The notes under the pieces: model-generated | The model's database searches: none | What the model was told of the DNA's origin: nothing | The model's input: the letters and a program-made list of their open reading frames with translations, nothing else | Part shown: piece by piece, positions 51,743-63,290 of the stretch | Layout: every line of letters starts with the position of its first letter | Numbering within the stretch: position 1 is the stretch's first letter | Assembly (NCBI RefSeq): GCF_003626975.1 | Contig: NZ_CP032616.1 | Span: 1,860,001 to 1,924,000 of the forward strand | Direction: 5' to 3' | Origin: Pseudomonas sp. DY-1 | Lineage (GTDB): Bacteria; Pseudomonadota; Gammaproteobacteria; Pseudomonadales; Pseudomonadaceae | DNA: 64,000 nucleotides | Translations under genes and position numbers: made by a program

Positions 51743-52354
51743 ATGCTGAAACTGACGCCCCGCCAAGCTGAGATTCTCGCATTCATCAAGCGCTGCCTTG
51801 AAGACAATGGCTTCCCTCCGACTCGAGCGGAGATAGCTCAGGAACTTGGCTTCAAGTCACCCAACGCCGCCGAAGAGCATCTCAAGGCGCTGGCACGAAA
51901 AGGTGCGATTGAGATGACCCCGGGTGCTTCCCGCGGCATTCGCATCCCCGGCTTCGAGCCCGGCAACAGCGAAGATGATGGACTGCCGGTGATTGGCCGC
52001 GTCGCTGCAGGCGCGCCAATCCTCGCGCAGCAGAACATCGAGGAATCTTGCCGCATCAATCCCGACTTCTTCCATCCCCGAGCCGACTACCTGCTGCGCG
52101 TTCGCGGCATGTCGATGAAAGATATCGGCATCTACGACGGAGACCTGCTCGCCGTCCATAGTACCCGCGAAGCCCGAAATGGCCAGGTTGTCGTAGCTCG
52201 CCTGGGCGAAGAAGTCACGGTCAAGCGCTTCAAGCGTGAAGGCGAAAAGGTCTGGCTGATTGCCGAGAACCCGGAGTTCGCCCCAATCGAAGTCAACCTG
52301 GATGAACAGGATCTGGTGATCGAAGGTTTGAGTGTCGGCGTGATCCGCCGTTAA
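51743..52354 (+). CDS. lexA: SOS repressor LexA
   Basis: This represses DNA-damage genes until it cleaves itself on RecA filaments. It is 203 residues. The winged-helix N-terminus is [20 protein letters not shown], with [20 protein letters not shown]. The Ala-Gly cleavage site is in [12 protein letters not shown], the Ser nucleophile in [14 protein letters not shown], and the Lys in [15 protein letters not shown]. The open frame continues far upstream, but the ATG at 51743 sits right after the two LexA boxes. It forms an operon with sulA. Confidence 0.98.
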   Translation: MLKLTPRQAEILAFIKRCLEDNGFPPTRAEIAQELGFKSPNAAEEHLKALARKGAIEMTPGASRGIRIPGFEPGNSEDDGLPVIGRVAAGAPILAQQNIEESCRINPDFFHPRADYLLRVRGMSMKDIGIYDGDLLAVHSTREARNGQVVVARLGEEVTVKRFKREGEKVWLIAENPEFAPIEVNLDEQDLVIEGLSVGVIRR

Positions 52355-52364
52355 AGGAGGCCCT

Positions 52365-52838
52365 ATGCAGTTCCCGCAGTCGCTTGGTCGGTCACAGCTC
52401 CCTCTGTTCCACGAGGCCATCCTGGCCAATCCCGTGGCGCCGCTGCTGACCGATGTGGTCGAAGAAACCAGCAAGGAAGAACCAGACGCGTTCAGTGAAC
52501 TGTCGCTGCGCGGCGCTGCCGGGCATTGCCGCAGCCTGCTCGCCTCGATATTGCGGGAACTAAGTGAAGAGAAAGACGCACGCTGGCTGACACTGATCGG
52601 CGCCCCCGCTGGCCTCTCCCGGGATTGGCTGCGCGAGTCCGGCCTCAACCGCGAACGCATCCTGATCCTGCAACCACGCGGAGAGCAAAGTGCTCTTGAG
52701 CTGGCTTGCGAAGCCCTGCGCCTAGGCCGCAGCCATACGGTTGTGAGCTGGCTTCAGTTGGGACAACGGGCCAAACGCCAACTGGCCCAAGCTGCACGCC
52801 AAGGCGACGCGCAAAGCCTGAACGTTCTACTGGGATGA
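52365..52838 (+). CDS. sulA: SOS cell division inhibitor SulA
   Basis: This is a 157-residue protein that binds FtsZ and blocks septation after DNA damage. It follows lexA by 10 bases with AAAGGAGG before the ATG, so it is under the same LexA boxes. Family segments include WLTLIGAPAGLSRDWLRESG, RILILQPRGEQSALELACEA and LRLGRSHTVVSWLQLG, the RecA-like fold of SulA. Confidence 0.94.
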   Translation: MQFPQSLGRSQLPLFHEAILANPVAPLLTDVVEETSKEEPDAFSELSLRGAAGHCRSLLASILRELSEEKDARWLTLIGAPAGLSRDWLRESGLNRERILILQPRGEQSALELACEALRLGRSHTVVSWLQLGQRAKRQLAQAARQGDAQSLNVLLG

Positions 52839-52920
52839 AAGGTTTCTGGGCCCCTGATGATCGCAGCGCCCCTCTGACACGAGACGGTAACCGGATCAGC
52901 GGAAGATCTGGCCCCAGAGA

Positions 52921-53154
52921 TCAATGCAGGACGCGCGGACCATCCTGGTGGTCCATCTCTCCTTCAGCCAGTCGGCCAGCCATCTGAACACCGACATTCA
53001 GCATGGCTTTGGCGACTTCCAGGTGATGCCCCTGAAGGAAAGCCTTGGCATCGGCGGAGAAGTCCAGCGTAACCAACGCCTCCTCGTCCTCAGCCCGGCG
53101 CAGAATGATGCGCCCGTCAGGCAGTTCGACTATTTCCAGAAAGGACGTAGGCAT
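52921..53154 (-). CDS. Small conserved hypothetical protein
   Basis: This is a 77-residue acidic protein starting MPTSFLEIVELPDGRIILRR and ending in a helix (HHLEVAKAMLNVGVQMAGRL). There is no known domain and no membrane segment. GGAGA lies 8 bases before ATG 53154. The order matches the small gene downstream of sulA in PAO1, as I recall it. Confidence 0.75.
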   Translation of the reverse strand: MPTSFLEIVELPDGRIILRRAEDEEALVTLDFSADAKAFLQGHHLEVAKAMLNVGVQMAGRLAEGEMDHQDGPRVLH

Positions 53155-53225
53155 AAGTTCATATCTCCACGAAAGGCGGCCATTGTAGCAGCCAGCCGCC
53201 AGCACGCCCTAGCCCGTCGATCAAA

Positions 53226-53744
53226 TCAGCACTCGCTGAGTGTTTCCCGGAAGCGCAACGCAAGCGATTTCAGATTTTGCCGCCATGATTCCAGGACTTC
53301 ACGCGACAACGGCTTTTCTTCCTCACCTATGCTGACTGCGGTGATCAACGGTAGAGTCGGGTCGATCTTTGCCTGCTTCGGCGCCTGAGGTGGCTGGAAT
53401 AATGCGCGATAAGCAACGAGCAGCTCAGCCAGCCATGTTTCACGCTGCTGGGCCAACTCCACCAACTCAGCCAGCTCAGGACTAGGCGCAGCAGCCAGGA
53501 CTTCCGGCGTCAGTAGCAACTCGACTCGCGGCGCACCTGCTTCTGGAAGGCGATAGTAACCGGCAATTTCGTGGCACAGGCCAAGAAGCGCACCGTAGAG
53601 GTGGAACAGTACCGCCTCGCGCTCGGATTGCACCAACGCCTGGGCATTCATGGCCTTGCCCTCTTCCGCCTTGCTCCAGGACTCCAGCGACAGGCCAGCG
53701 AAGAAGATTTTCTGGTTGGTGCGGGTATAAAGCTCATGGGCCAT
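53226..53744 (-). CDS. Conserved hypothetical protein (DUF6586-like)
   Basis: This is a 172-residue, mostly helical cytoplasmic protein: MAHELYTRTNQKIFFAGLSL, REAVLFHLYGALLGLCHEIA and SREVLESWRQNLKSLALRF. The sequence is typical of a Pseudomonas-specific family between topA and lexA. The function is unknown. ATG 53744 has GGAGGGC upstream. Confidence 0.8.
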   Translation of the reverse strand: MAHELYTRTNQKIFFAGLSLESWSKAEEGKAMNAQALVQSEREAVLFHLYGALLGLCHEIAGYYRLPEAGAPRVELLLTPEVLAAAPSPELAELVELAQQRETWLAELLVAYRALFQPPQAPKQAKIDPTLPLITAVSIGEEEKPLSREVLESWRQNLKSLALRFRETLSEC

Positions 53745-53810
53745 GACGGCGCCCTCCACAGGTGACCCCGGCAGTATATGCGCGCCCGTAAACGGACGCG
53801 CTAGGGGCGG

Positions 53811-56417
53811 TCAGCGCTTGTCTTCGACCTTCCACTTGCCGCCATCGAAGAAGGCGCGCCAACCGGTTGGTTTGCCTTCGACCTCGGTCTGCACATATTG
53901 CTCCTTGGTCTTGCGGCTGAAACGGATCACCGCCGGGCGCCCCTCCGGGTCTTTCTTCGGCGCATCCAGCAGGTAGTGATACTTGGCATCCAGCTCGTCC
54001 TTGTGCGGAATCAGCTCCTGAACCAAGGGGGCGCGCGTTTCGCGATTCTTCGGGAACTGGCTGGCTGCCAGGAACAGGCCGGAAGCACCATCACGCAGCA
54101 CGTAGATGTCATCGACCTTCTCGCATTTCAATTCCGGCATACGGATCGGATCGATCTTCGGCGGCGCTGCTTCACCGCTCTTCAGCAACTTGCGGGTGTT
54201 CTTGCAGCTCGCGTTGGTGCAACCGAAGAACTTGCCAAACCGACCCGTCTTGAGCTGCATCTCGCTACCGCACTTGTCACACTCCAGGCTCGGACCTTCA
54301 TACCCCTTGATGCGGTACTGGCCCTGCTCGATCTCATAGCCTGAGCAATCCGGGTTGTTGCCACAGATATGCAGCTTGCGGGTTTCATCCAGCAGATAAG
54401 CGTCCATCGCAGTGGCGCAGATCGGGCAACGATGCTTGCCGCGTAATACGCGGGACTCCGACTCACCTTCGTCGTCCGCGGCAATCTCATCGCCCGGCAC
54501 CAGGTTGATGGTGGCCTTGCAACGCTCTTTCGGCGGCAGGCTATAGCCCGAGCAACCAAGGAACACGCCGGTAGAAGCGGTACGGATCATCATTGGGCGA
54601 CCGCAGTCACGGCAGGAAATATCGGTCGGGGTTGGCTGGTTGGCACGCATGCCCTTGTCAGCGCCTTCCGCCAGCTCGAGCTTCTTCCTGAAGTCGCCAT
54701 AGAACTCGTCCAGCAGATGCTTCCAGTCACGCTCGCCCTGGGCTACGTCATCCAGATGCTCTTCCATGCCGGCGGTAAAGCCATAGTCCATCAGGTTGGC
54801 GAAGCTTTCGTTCAGCCGCTCCGTGACGATGTCGCCCATCTTTTCCGCGTAGAAACGACGGTTGTGCACCGTTACGTAGCCGCGCTCCTGAATGGTGGAG
54901 ATGATTGCCGCGTAGGTGGACGGACGACCAATGCCCCGCTTTTCCAGTTCCTTCACCAGGCTGGCCTCGGAGTACCGCGCCGGCGGCTTGGTGAAGTGCT
55001 GGCTGGGCTCGAGGTTGAGTAGCTTGAGCAGTTCGCCCTCGCTCATTTCCGGGAGTACGTCATCCTCGCCAGGCTTGCTCTGCTGTGGCAGGACGCGAGT
55101 GTAACCATCGAACTTGAGAATGCGCCCCTTTGCACGCAGCTCAAACTTGCTGGCAGTGACGCTGACGCTGGTGGACAGGTATTCCGCCGGCGGCATCTGG
55201 CAGGCCACGAACTGGCGCCAGATCAGGTCATACAGGCGCTCGGCATCACGCTCCATACCAGACAACTGAGTGGGACGCAGATTGACGTCGGACGGGCGAA
55301 TGGCCTCGTGCGCTTCCTGAGCGCCTTCCTTGCTGGAATAGACGTTTGGCTTGGACGGTAGGTACTTCTGGCCGAATTCCCCCTCGATGAAGCCACGCAC
55401 CATGGTGATGGCATCGGCCGAGAGGTTGGTCGAGTCGGTACGCATATAGGTGATGTAGCCGGCCTCGTAGAGGCGCTGGGCCATCATCATGGTTTTCTTC
55501 ACCCCGAAACCCAGGCGATTGCTCGCGGCCTGTTGCAAGGTGGATGTAATAAACGGCGCGGAGGGGCGACTGGAGGTTGGCTTGTCTTCGCGCTTGGCAA
55601 CGGAGTAACTGGAAGCCTTGAGCTTCTCCAGCGCCGCCATGGCCTGGGATTCGTTCAGCGGCTTGAAGGCCTCGCCGTTCTCACGCGCCACTTCGAAACG
55701 CACCTTCGCGCCCTTGGCGGTGCCAAGGTCAGCGTGCACTTCCCAGTACTCTTCCGGAACGAATGCGCGGATCTCGCGTTCGCGCTCCACCACCAGCTTC
55801 ACCGCTACTGATTGCACGCGACCGGCAGACAGGCCACGAGCAATCTTCTGCCAGAGCAACGGCGAGACCATGTAGCCCACGACGCGGTCGAGGAAGCGAC
55901 GGGCCTGCTGGGCGTTCACGCGGTTGATATCGAGGTCGCCGGGCTGGGAGAAGGCTTCCTGAATGGCCTTCTTGGTGATCTCGTTGAACACAACGCGCTT
56001 GTAGCGGCTGTCATCACCACCGATGGATTCCCGCAGGTGCCAGGCAATGGCCTCCCCTTCGCGGTCCAAGTCGGTTGCGAGATAGATGGTGTCGGCATCC
56101 TTGGCCAGGCGGCGCAACTCGTCGATCACCTTCTCCTTGCCGGGCAGGATCTCGTACTTGGCTTTCCAACCGTGCTCTGGGTCGACGCCCATGCGAGCAA
56201 CCAACTGGCGCTTGGCTTTCTCCTTGGCGGACAGGGCCGGCGCTTCGCCAGCAGTCTTGCCGCGCTTGGCCGGCTCCTTGGCGGTACTGGCTGAACCGCT
56301 GGTAGGGAGGTCACGGATATGGCCGATGCTCGACTTCACCACGTACTGGTTGCCCAGGTACTTGTTGATGGTCTTGGCCTTGGCCGGGGATTCCACGATG
56401 ACCAGCGATTTGCCCAT
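53811..56417 (-). CDS. topA: DNA topoisomerase I
   Basis: This type IA enzyme relaxes negative supercoils. It is 868 residues: a TOPRIM domain at the start ([32 protein letters not shown]) and the active-site Tyr in [14 protein letters not shown] near residue 320. The C-terminus has zinc-finger repeats ([40 protein letters not shown] with [27 protein letters not shown]) and a basic tail. ATG 56417 gives the family start [11 protein letters not shown]. Confidence 0.97.
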   Translation of the reverse strand: MGKSLVIVESPAKAKTINKYLGNQYVVKSSIGHIRDLPTSGSASTAKEPAKRGKTAGEAPALSAKEKAKRQLVARMGVDPEHGWKAKYEILPGKEKVIDELRRLAKDADTIYLATDLDREGEAIAWHLRESIGGDDSRYKRVVFNEITKKAIQEAFSQPGDLDINRVNAQQARRFLDRVVGYMVSPLLWQKIARGLSAGRVQSVAVKLVVEREREIRAFVPEEYWEVHADLGTAKGAKVRFEVARENGEAFKPLNESQAMAALEKLKASSYSVAKREDKPTSSRPSAPFITSTLQQAASNRLGFGVKKTMMMAQRLYEAGYITYMRTDSTNLSADAITMVRGFIEGEFGQKYLPSKPNVYSSKEGAQEAHEAIRPSDVNLRPTQLSGMERDAERLYDLIWRQFVACQMPPAEYLSTSVSVTASKFELRAKGRILKFDGYTRVLPQQSKPGEDDVLPEMSEGELLKLLNLEPSQHFTKPPARYSEASLVKELEKRGIGRPSTYAAIISTIQERGYVTVHNRRFYAEKMGDIVTERLNESFANLMDYGFTAGMEEHLDDVAQGERDWKHLLDEFYGDFRKKLELAEGADKGMRANQPTPTDISCRDCGRPMMIRTASTGVFLGCSGYSLPPKERCKATINLVPGDEIAADDEGESESRVLRGKHRCPICATAMDAYLLDETRKLHICGNNPDCSGYEIEQGQYRIKGYEGPSLECDKCGSEMQLKTGRFGKFFGCTNASCKNTRKLLKSGEAAPPKIDPIRMPELKCEKVDDIYVLRDGASGLFLAASQFPKNRETRAPLVQELIPHKDELDAKYHYLLDAPKKDPEGRPAVIRFSRKTKEQYVQTEVEGKPTGWRAFFDGGKWKVEDKR

Positions 56418-56534
56418 GGATCGGTGTGTTCCTGATTGAAGAATGTAAAAGGCGGGTGCCGCCCGTCGCGGCACCGCTATATATAGTGGCCAGTGCGAAG
56501 CGGTCAAGCGCGCCCCGGCTGTCCTCGCCGCCCC

Positions 56535-56771
56535 TCAGGGCTGAGGAAATAGGTCCGGCTCCGCACTCACCAAGGCGAAGCGCGCAATCTGCTCGCCGTC
56601 CACCTGAACCGTTTCGGTGAACATGCTGAGCGGTCGCACCCAAAGGCCGAATTCGCCATAGAGGGCCTGGTAGACCACCAGTTCTTCCTCCGTCTCGGAA
56701 TGTCGTGCAATACCGATGACACGGTACTGCTGACCCTTGTAGTGACGATAGAGACCCGGTTGCAGGCTCAT
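56535..56771 (-). CDS. DUF1653 protein
   Basis: This is a 78-residue protein with the DUF1653 pattern: LQPGLYRHYKGQQYRVIGIA, EELVVYQALYGEFGLWVRPL and MFTETVQVDGEQIARF. It is probably a small beta barrel with unknown function. GAGG precedes ATG 56771, and the upstream frame lacks a start signal. It lies between fadA and topA. Confidence 0.88.
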   Translation of the reverse strand: MSLQPGLYRHYKGQQYRVIGIARHSETEEELVVYQALYGEFGLWVRPLSMFTETVQVDGEQIARFALVSAEPDLFPQP

Positions 56772-56889
56772 GGTTGCCTCACAGTGATGAATGCAGGCTA
56801 GCCCGCAAAGGTTGCGCATGGTGCCGCGTGATGCGACTCGAAGCCAGCCCTTACACGAAAATTCCTGCGAAGTATCTCCACATGAAAGC

Positions 56890-56917
56890 AAAAACCGGGG
56901 CACTGGGCCCCGGTTTT
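56890..56917 (-). terminator. Rho-independent terminator of fadBA
   Basis: AAAACCGGGGC, ACTG, GGCCCCGGTTTT is a stem just past the fadA stop (read on minus) with a T-run. Confidence 0.88.
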
Positions 56918-56933
56918 CTCATCCTGCGTGCGC

Positions 56934-58124
<1,191 letters not shown>

Positions 58125-58128
58125 TCAA

Positions 58129-60276
58129 TTAGCCGAAAAACTTCTGGCCGTTCTTGGCCATTTCGCGAAGCTTGGCGGTCGGGTGGTACAGCGCGCCCAG
58201 GTCGGCGTACTTGTCGGCCAGGGCCACGAACTCGGCCACACCGATGCTGTCGATGTAGCGCAGCGCACCACCACGGAAGGGCGGGAAGCCGATGCCGTAG
58301 ATCAGGCCCATGTCGGCCTCGGCAGCGGTCGATACGATGCCATCTTCCAGGCAGCGCACGGTTTCCAGGCACAGCGGGATCATCATGAAGTTGATGATGT
58401 CTTCGTCGGTCAGCTCACGCTGCTCCTTGACGATCGACTTCAGCACTTCGTAGGCAACCGGATCGGTAACCTTCTTCGGCTTGCCGCGCTTGTCGGTTTC
58501 GTAGGCGTAGAAGCCCTTGCCATTCTTCTGACCCAGGCGCTTGGCTTCGTACATGACGTCAACGGCGGTCTTGCCTTCAACGGCCATACGATCCGGGAAG
58601 CCTTCGGCCATCACATCGCGGCCGTGGTGGCCGGTGTCGATGCCGACCACGTCGGACAAGTAGGCCGGGCCCATGGGCCAGCCGAACTTCTCCATGATCT
58701 TGTCGATGCGTACGAAGTCGACGCCGAATTCCAGCAGCTTGGCGAAACCGCCGAAATACGGGAACAGCACACGGTTGACCAGGAAGCCGGGGCAGTCGTT
58801 GACCACGATCGGGTTCTTGCCCATTTTCTTGGCGTAGGCAACGGTAGTGGCAACAGCCACTTCGCTGGACTTCTCGCCACGAATCACTTCAACCAGCGGC
58901 ATCATGTGCACCGGGTTGAAGAAGTGCATGCCGACGAAGTTCTCCGGACGCTTCAGGGCCTGGGCCAGGTAGCTGATGGAGATGGTGGAGGTGTTGGAAG
59001 CGATGATCGCGTCTTCGCGAACATGACCTTCCACCTCGGCCAGCACGGCGTGCTTGACCTTCGGGTTCTCGACGACAGCTTCGACCACGATATCGACGTT
59101 GCCGAAGTCGCCGTAGGACATGGTCGGACGAATCGCATTCAGCGCTTCAGCCATCTTTTCAGGCTTCATGCGGCCTTTCTCGACGCGCTTGCCGAGCAGC
59201 TTGGACGCTTCGTTCAGGCCCATCTGGATACCCTCTTCGCGGATATCCTTCATCAGGATCGGAGTGCCCTTGGAAGCGGACTGGTAGGCGATGCCGCCAC
59301 CCATGATGCCAGCGCCGAGTACGGCAGCCAGTTTCACGTCCTTGGCAGCTTCGTCGTACTGTTTGCCCTTTTTCTTCAGTTCCTGGTCATTCAGGAACAG
59401 GCCGATCAGGCTAGTGGCGACCGAAGTCTTGGCCAGCTTCACGAAGCCGGCGGCTTCCACTTCCAGAGCTTTGTCGCGGCCGAAGTTGGCAGCTTTCTGG
59501 ATGGTTTTGATGGCTTCGACCGGAGCTGGGTAATTCGGGCCGGCCTGGCCAGCAACGAAGCCCTTGGCGGTTTCGAAGGCCATCATCTGTTCGATGGCAT
59601 TGAGCTTCAGCTTTTCAAGCTTGGGTTGACGCTTGGCCTTGAAATCCAGCTCGCCGGAGATGGCACGCTTGACCAGGTCCAGAGCGCCAGCCTGCAGCAG
59701 GGCGGGAGCGACAACAGCATCGACGGCACCAACTTTCAGGGCGTCCTCGGCACGGTTCTCCTTGCCGGAAGCGATCCACTCGATCGCGTTGTCGGTACCG
59801 ATGAGGCGCGGCAGGCGCACAGTGCCGCCGAAGCCCGGATAGATGCCGAGTTTGACTTCCGGCAGGCCGATCTTGGCAACGGTGCTCATCACGCGATAGT
59901 CGGCTGCCAGGCACATTTCCAGGCCGCCACCCAAGGCGATGCCGTTGATCGCGGCAACGGTGGGAACTTCGAGGTCTTCGAACGCGCTGAAGATCTTGTT
60001 GGCTTCGAGGTTGCCGGCCACCAACTCTTCGTCGGGCAGCTGGAAGTTCTCGACGAACTCGGTGATATCGGCGCCGACGATGAACACGTCCTTGCCGCTG
60101 CTAACGATCACGCCCTTGACCGAAGCGTCGGCCTTGATGGCTGCAACTGCATCACGCAGTTCGTTCAGGGTGAGGCGGTTGAACTTGTTGACGGACTCAC
60201 CCTTGAGGTCGAATTTCAGTTCGACGATACCGCCCTCAAGAGCCTTAACCGTGATGGCTTTACCTTCGTAAATCAT
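58129..60276 (-). CDS. fadB: Fatty-acid oxidation complex alpha subunit (enoyl-CoA hydratase/3-hydroxyacyl-CoA dehydrogenase)
   Basis: This is a 715-residue multifunctional protein. The N-terminal crotonase domain has the catalytic Glu region [20 protein letters not shown]. The linker leads to the dehydrogenase domain with NAD-binding [18 protein letters not shown] near residue 320 and [35 protein letters not shown] and [16 protein letters not shown] follow. GGAGATC precedes ATG 60276. The fadBA order is that of the P. aeruginosa foaAB/fadBA5 operon. Confidence 0.98.
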   Translation of the reverse strand: MIYEGKAITVKALEGGIVELKFDLKGESVNKFNRLTLNELRDAVAAIKADASVKGVIVSSGKDVFIVGADITEFVENFQLPDEELVAGNLEANKIFSAFEDLEVPTVAAINGIALGGGLEMCLAADYRVMSTVAKIGLPEVKLGIYPGFGGTVRLPRLIGTDNAIEWIASGKENRAEDALKVGAVDAVVAPALLQAGALDLVKRAISGELDFKAKRQPKLEKLKLNAIEQMMAFETAKGFVAGQAGPNYPAPVEAIKTIQKAANFGRDKALEVEAAGFVKLAKTSVATSLIGLFLNDQELKKKGKQYDEAAKDVKLAAVLGAGIMGGGIAYQSASKGTPILMKDIREEGIQMGLNEASKLLGKRVEKGRMKPEKMAEALNAIRPTMSYGDFGNVDIVVEAVVENPKVKHAVLAEVEGHVREDAIIASNTSTISISYLAQALKRPENFVGMHFFNPVHMMPLVEVIRGEKSSEVAVATTVAYAKKMGKNPIVVNDCPGFLVNRVLFPYFGGFAKLLEFGVDFVRIDKIMEKFGWPMGPAYLSDVVGIDTGHHGRDVMAEGFPDRMAVEGKTAVDVMYEAKRLGQKNGKGFYAYETDKRGKPKKVTDPVAYEVLKSIVKEQRELTDEDIINFMMIPLCLETVRCLEDGIVSTAAEADMGLIYGIGFPPFRGGALRYIDSIGVAEFVALADKYADLGALYHPTAKLREMAKNGQKFFG

Positions 60277-60424
60277 CAACTGATCTCCACGGTTTGGGAA
60301 ACTGGACTGTACGCATCGGAGCCGACCGGCGGACTTGCCTCCGGCGCTGCCGGAGCATAGTCCTGATCGATCCGGCACACCCACCGACGCGATATTCGGG
60401 CTTCATCGGAAGCGTCAGACAAGA

Positions 60425-60438
60425 CAAACGCTTGATTC
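60425..60438 (-). promoter_or_regulatory. Possible PsrA operator upstream of fadBA
   Basis: CAAAC, GCTT, GATTC differs from the PsrA consensus at one position of the second half-site. A further CGTTTG half lies at 60446. A perfect minus-strand TTGACA at about 60489-60494 lies upstream, but its -10 partner is poor. The gene-free stretch 60277-60746 otherwise shows nothing I can name. Confidence 0.5.
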
Positions 60439-60746
60439 ATACGCCCGTTTGATTTGGGTGAGCGCAGATTCAGGGAAAAGTCTGCGCTTGTCAATCGCGC
60501 AGCGTGACCGGTCGGCCACGATAAAACAGCTCTGTCACCTGCCTTGCCGCAAGTCGGGCAAGACAAATGACACAGATTCACTCAATTGATTGCGTCTCAT
60601 CACGACCACTGCTGCTTGGCGGAAAAGCTGCCAGAAGGCCGCTGGCAAATTGCCTGCCTCACAGGTACATTCGTGCCACTCGATCCGCCAGGATTCGAAC
60701 GCCAAAACAACAACAATCGAGGCCAATGGCCCACGGAGTAGTACCA

Positions 60747-61553
60747 ATGACGAGCCGTCTGCTTGCCATTCTGCTGGGTACCCTGCTCACCCTTCCCGCT
60801 TTCGCTTCTGCTCAAGCGTCCCCGGCGGACAGCCTGCTCAAGCTCCATCAGATGCGCCTCGCCGCCCAGCGCAGCCTTGGCGACTTCTATATGTACAACG
60901 GCATGGAAGGTGATCAGCGCTACGCGCGACTGATCGACGAGTCGGTGCAGAAGGCGGATACGCACCTGAAGGAACTGGGCGAAATGCCCGGGGAAGCATC
61001 GAAGGCCCTGCGCGCCCAGCTGGCCCAGGAATGGCAGAGCTACCACAGCGAGCTGACCGGTCTGGTCACCTCACTCAAGCAGCAAGGTTATACCGACCTG
61101 CAACCGGTGGCCGACCTGACCGAGCGGAACAAGCGCCTGATGGACCTCTCGAACGAGCTCTACGCCAGGATCCAGCAGGAGGGTTCGACCCAGGTTCCGC
61201 CCCTGACCCAGCGCAGCCGAGATCAGAGCCTGCTGATGCAGACCATCGCAGTGGACTACGCCTCCCGTAGCGCGTCCATCGGTGGCAGCTTCATTGGCAG
61301 CAATGGCGGCAAGGGCATCGACGAGCTGGCCGGTCAGTTTGCCAACCAGCTGATCAGCCTGGAGCAGGCGCCGCAGAACACTCCGGAAATTCGCCAGGCG
61401 CTGGATGGCATCAGCACCAAATGGCGCTACATCGAGAAATCGCTGAAGAACTACAACGAAAACAGCGTGCCGTTCCTCATCAACAAGTACTCGGACCGCA
61501 TCATCGACGGCCTCGAAGACATCTCCGCCCGCTACTCCGCCGCCCAGAGCTGA
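60747..61553 (+). CDS. Secreted helical hypothetical protein
   Basis: This is a 268-residue protein with a signal peptide (MTSRLLAILLGTLLTLPAFA, cleavage near ASA-QA) and an all-helical body. The segments LKLHQMRLAAQRSLGDFYMY, LTQRSRDQSLLMQTIAVDYA and VPFLINKYSDRIIDGLEDIS resemble PilJ-type sensor helical bundles, but the match is only suggestive. GGAG lies 9 bases before ATG 60747. It is divergent from fadBA. Confidence 0.75.
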   Translation: MTSRLLAILLGTLLTLPAFASAQASPADSLLKLHQMRLAAQRSLGDFYMYNGMEGDQRYARLIDESVQKADTHLKELGEMPGEASKALRAQLAQEWQSYHSELTGLVTSLKQQGYTDLQPVADLTERNKRLMDLSNELYARIQQEGSTQVPPLTQRSRDQSLLMQTIAVDYASRSASIGGSFIGSNGGKGIDELAGQFANQLISLEQAPQNTPEIRQALDGISTKWRYIEKSLKNYNENSVPFLINKYSDRIIDGLEDISARYSAAQS

Positions 61554-61565
61554 GACCGGCAACCT

Positions 61566-61588
61566 GCGCGACGGCAACACCGTCGCGC
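61566..61588. terminator. Hairpin between convergent genes
   Basis: GCGCGACGG, CAACA, CCGTCGCGC is a 9-bp perfect stem with a 5-base loop, lying 12 bases after one stop and 7 before the other. It lacks a T-run, so termination is likely but weak. Confidence 0.5.
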
Positions 61589-61595
61589 CCTGACC

Positions 61596-62030
61596 TCAGG
61601 CCAGCGCCTTCAGCGTTTCGGCGATGCGCTGCAGGTCTTCCGCAGTTCCCCGCTCCCCCCAGTAGAGGGCAATCATCTGCGAGCTCGCTTCGACCTTGTA
61701 GACATCCTTCGGCAAACCAGCCAGATGTGTCAGCACCGCCGCGTCCTCGCACGGCTCGCGCCACTGGTTCACCCAGGTGCCCGGCTCGTTCTGCCAATAG
61801 CACCAGGCCTCGCGCCCGCGCAGACGCGGCCGATGGTACTGGGCGCAGGAATGCGGCGGCTCCTGGACCAACCAGTGCGGCCACTCCTGGCGCGACAACT
61901 GCATGGACAACCCCATCCGCCGTGCCTGCAGGCGCAGCTCCATACGCCCGCGCTGCCCTTTGGAAGGCACCAGCCAGACCAGCGGGCTGAGCATCGCCAG
62001 TAGGAGCAACAGGACGATCCAGATGGTCAT
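61596..62030 (-). CDS. Membrane-anchored conserved hypothetical protein
   Basis: This is a 144-residue protein with one N-terminal membrane helix (MTIWIVLLLLLAMLSPLVWL), then a basic soluble part (LRLQARRMGLSMQLSRQEWP and a Trp-rich AWCYWQNEPGTWVNQWREP). No domain is recognised. ATG 62030 has GGGATAA upstream. The preceding in-frame TTG is less likely. Confidence 0.72.
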   Translation of the reverse strand: MTIWIVLLLLLAMLSPLVWLVPSKGQRGRMELRLQARRMGLSMQLSRQEWPHWLVQEPPHSCAQYHRPRLRGREAWCYWQNEPGTWVNQWREPCEDAAVLTHLAGLPKDVYKVEASSQMIALYWGERGTAEDLQRIAETLKALA

Positions 62031-62115
62031 AAAGGTTATCCCGCTCAAAAGCCTGTGTTAAACGTTCCGGAAAGCCATACTTGTGATCATGCGCAACCTT
62101 AAGGAGGAGTCACCC

Positions 62116-62556
62116 ATGACCTACCAGCACATTCTGGTCGCCGTAGACCTGACCGATGAATGCCATCCGGTGGTGCGTCGCGCCCAAGCGCTGGCCCAAG
62201 CCAGCAATGCCAAGCTGTCGCTGGTGCATATCGTCGAACCGATGGCCATGGCCTTCGGTGGTGACGTACCCATGGACCTGTCCATGCTCCAGCAACAGCA
62301 GTTCGAACAGGCTCGGGAGCGCTTGCAGGGCTTCGCCGGCATTTATTCCGAGCTGAGCGCCGACCAGCGCCACCTGGCCTACGGCCAGCCACGCCAGGAA
62401 ATCCACCGCCTCGCCGAGGAGCAGGGCTGCGACCTGATCGTTGTCGGCAGCCATGGCCGCCACGGCCTTGCTCTGCTGCTCGGCTCCACCGCGAACGATG
62501 TGCTCCACGGCGCACCTTGCGACGTACTGGCGGTCCGCCTGAAGAAGCCTGAATAA
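62116..62556 (+). CDS. Universal stress protein (UspA family)
   Basis: This is a 146-residue Usp domain protein: YQHILVAVDLTDECHPVVRR at the start and the ATP-binding loop VVGSHGRHGLALLLGSTAND near the C-terminus, of the G-2x-G-9x-G(S/T) type. It therefore probably binds ATP. AAGGAGGAG precedes ATG 62116. It is a single-domain protein of unknown client. Confidence 0.95.
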   Translation: MTYQHILVAVDLTDECHPVVRRAQALAQASNAKLSLVHIVEPMAMAFGGDVPMDLSMLQQQQFEQARERLQGFAGIYSELSADQRHLAYGQPRQEIHRLAEEQGCDLIVVGSHGRHGLALLLGSTANDVLHGAPCDVLAVRLKKPE

Positions 62557-62583
62557 AACGACTCGACCCAGCGGGCGCGGGCG

Positions 62584-63270
62584 TCAGTCAAAGCCCTCGC
62601 CCGCGCTCATCACCAGCGGCCGGATCTTCTGCAACTGGGTTTCCAGCGAGTAGGTCATGCTGGAGGCCATGGAGAAGAAGGTCAGGAAGGCCTTGAGATT
62701 GGAGTCCCCTTCGCAAGTATCGTGGATACGTTGCCAGAAGGCCTGGTTCACCAGCTGTAGCTGCTGGAACAGACGCACCAGCCCCTTCAACTCCCAGTCT
62801 GCATGGCGCCCTTCCCGAAGGTTGAAATACTGACGTGCCAGATAGAGCGAAACGGCCCGTAGGATGAACTCCTGATTACTGGCAAATGGCAGGTGCTGAT
62901 GCGCCATCGGCTTGAGCTTGCCCAGCACCGGGCAGGCGCTGGTAGCCATGATGACCCCCAGCAGGGCGCGAAGCCCCTCCTCCAACCCAACCACCTTGGC
63001 GTATTCACGCTCTGGCGTACGCACCCAGACCTGCACCTTCTTGAACGCCGGCAAGCCCTGAAAGTCCTCGATCACCCGGTGCAGGTCCACCGCTGCCGGG
63101 CAATGGCTGTGGGTTTCCTGACGCAACGGGCAGTTGCTGCACTGCTGGTGCTCCAGACGCGTCCACTTCGGCGCGCCAGCAGCGCGTTCCGGGTCGTACT
63201 CACGATCCAGCTCAATGCGATAGCTGAACTCATGAAGGTCATCCAGGCTGATGCGGTATTCGATGGCCAT
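62584..63270 (-). CDS. Conserved hypothetical protein with N-terminal Cys/His cluster
   Basis: This is a 228-residue soluble protein. Near residue 43 it has QCSNCPLRQETHSHCPAAVD, a possible metal site of three Cys and two His. The rest is helical (EEGLRALLGVIMATSACPVL, QEFILRAVSLYLARQYFNLR). I recognise no function. GGAGAGCCC precedes the ATG. It lies 20 bases downstream of uup on the same strand, so it may be in one transcript with it. Confidence 0.82.
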   Translation of the reverse strand: MAIEYRISLDDLHEFSYRIELDREYDPERAAGAPKWTRLEHQQCSNCPLRQETHSHCPAAVDLHRVIEDFQGLPAFKKVQVWVRTPEREYAKVVGLEEGLRALLGVIMATSACPVLGKLKPMAHQHLPFASNQEFILRAVSLYLARQYFNLREGRHADWELKGLVRLFQQLQLVNQAFWQRIHDTCEGDSNLKAFLTFFSMASSMTYSLETQLQKIRPLVMSAGEGFD

Positions 63271-63290
63271 GGGCTCTCCGGCTCACTTCC

